Source of the DNA: Carboxylicivirga agarovorans
Lineage (GTDB): Bacteria; Bacteroidota; Bacteroidia; Bacteroidales; Marinilabiliaceae
DNA: 64,000 nucleotides
Reading direction: 5' to 3'
Assembly: GCF_050589845.1 (NCBI RefSeq)
Contig: NZ_JBNGPA010000031.1
Location: 10,008-74,007 of the forward strand
The notes beneath the pieces were generated by a model, which saw only the letters and a list, made by a program, of their open reading frames with translations, was not told the origin of the DNA and did not search any database. Position numbers and translations under genes: made by a program. Below, piece after piece: positions 63,661 through 64,000 of this stretch. Within the stretch, counting starts at the first letter, position 1, and each line of letters opens with the position of its first letter.

Positions 63661-63820
63661 AGTTGATGAGTTGAATTGAAAAAAAAGTTGATAAGTTGAA
63701 GAGTTTATGAGTTGAGATTAAACTGATAAATTGCTAAACTGTCGAACTGATAAATCGTCGAACCGAGGAATGGATTGACAGCTTCGATATATATAAACCT
63801 CCGGTGCTGCCGCGCGAAGG
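63661..63820. repeat. Palindromic AGTTGA/AGTTTA element, copy 4
   Basis: AGTTGATGAGTTGAATTG, AAAAGTTGATAAGTTGAAGA and the right half AACTGATAAATTGCTAAACT and following, ending in ACCTCCGGTGCTGCCGCG. Same orientation as copies 1-3, 10 kb away. Confidence 0.6.
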
Positions 63821-63853
63821 ACAAACTATTAAACGATACTCTTTAACCAAACT

Positions 63854-63902
63854 GCAACTAGCAGGCTGTAAGTCTGCCACATCATAGCCCGGGGCAAAGC
63901 GC
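63854..63902. repeat. GC-rich hairpin repeat, truncated copy
   Basis: Matches the copy at 53229 up to CCCGGGGCAAAGCGCA, then stops where CGAGTGTTCG (63904-63913) begins. The second stem arm is missing, so the end point looks like a recombination or deletion site. Confidence 0.5.
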
Positions 63903-63964
63903 ACGAGTGTTCGAAAAGATTCAAACATTCACATATATAGTGTTTTGCAAGCTGTAAATCAGCT

Positions 63965-63984
63965 CTCCTCCTGGCAAGGAGGAG
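63965..63984. repeat. Perfect hairpin CTCCTCCT/AGGAGGAG
   Basis: CTCCTCCT(N4)AGGAGGAG, followed by TACCTCGACGAAGGAG at the window end. A common kind of dispersed repeat in this group. Confidence 0.45.
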
Positions 63985-64000
63985 TACCTCGACGAAGGAG

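Overview
The window is Bacteroidota chromosomal DNA, most likely from a marine Marinilabiliales-like organism (inference; no rRNA is present). Evidence: a PorP/SprF fragment of the type IX secretion system (T9SS), promoters of the TAnnTTTG type, genes without Shine-Dalgarno sites, GH92 mannosidases, TlpA-like lipoproteins, a flexirubin-free carotenoid operon and a lamin-tail/T9SS-type surface protein. No phage, IS element, CRISPR array, tRNA or rRNA was recognised.

Layout. 1-13.3 kb: porP edge, a degenerate arginase-fold protein, topA, a class A penicillin-binding protein, KAS III and LpxH, two thioredoxin-fold lipoproteins lacking redox cysteines, and a fatty-acyl-CoA ligase. 13.6-17.8 kb: carotenoid genes (desaturase, phytoene synthase, small exported protein, hydroxylase, then a separate lycopene cyclase). 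17.85-19.94 kb: a 2.1-kb gene-free region holding two copies of a 70-bp promoter-like element and a tandem array of about eight stem-loop/U-tract units at ~163-bp spacing, which I read as candidate small RNA genes. This is the most unusual part of the window. 19.9-28.7 kb: a surface-glycan cluster with four glycosyltransferases plus a CDP-glycerol-transferase homologue, a HIT-cytidylyltransferase fusion and an LtaS-like phosphotransferase, together resembling a teichoic-acid-like polyol-phosphate module in a Gram-negative. 28.8-30.9 kb: a U32 protein and a DUF2797 protein. 30.9-43.9 kb: two GH92 mannosidases, an exo/endonuclease/phosphatase lipoprotein, a BPL_N-HEAT lipoprotein, a histidine phosphatase, a methyltransferase, a glutamine amidotransferase, a TPR protein and a ROK sugar kinase. 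44.2-52 kb: an outer-membrane protein and a TetR-TolC-MFP-RND efflux operon with a visible operator. 52.3-56.3 kb: ferric-reductase-like membrane protein, FMN/4Fe-4S membrane protein and a membrane-anchored flavin reductase-nitroreductase fusion. 56.4-63.6 kb: two RDD proteins, a lamin-tail surface protein, asd and a membrane class III nucleotidyl cyclase.

The intergenic regions at 52.1-53.7 kb and 63.6-64 kb carry dispersed palindromic repeats (four copies of one family, two of a GC-rich hairpin). Many gene pairs converge over strong inverted repeats that probably act as bidirectional terminators. All functional calls rest on motifs read by eye; no database search was run.
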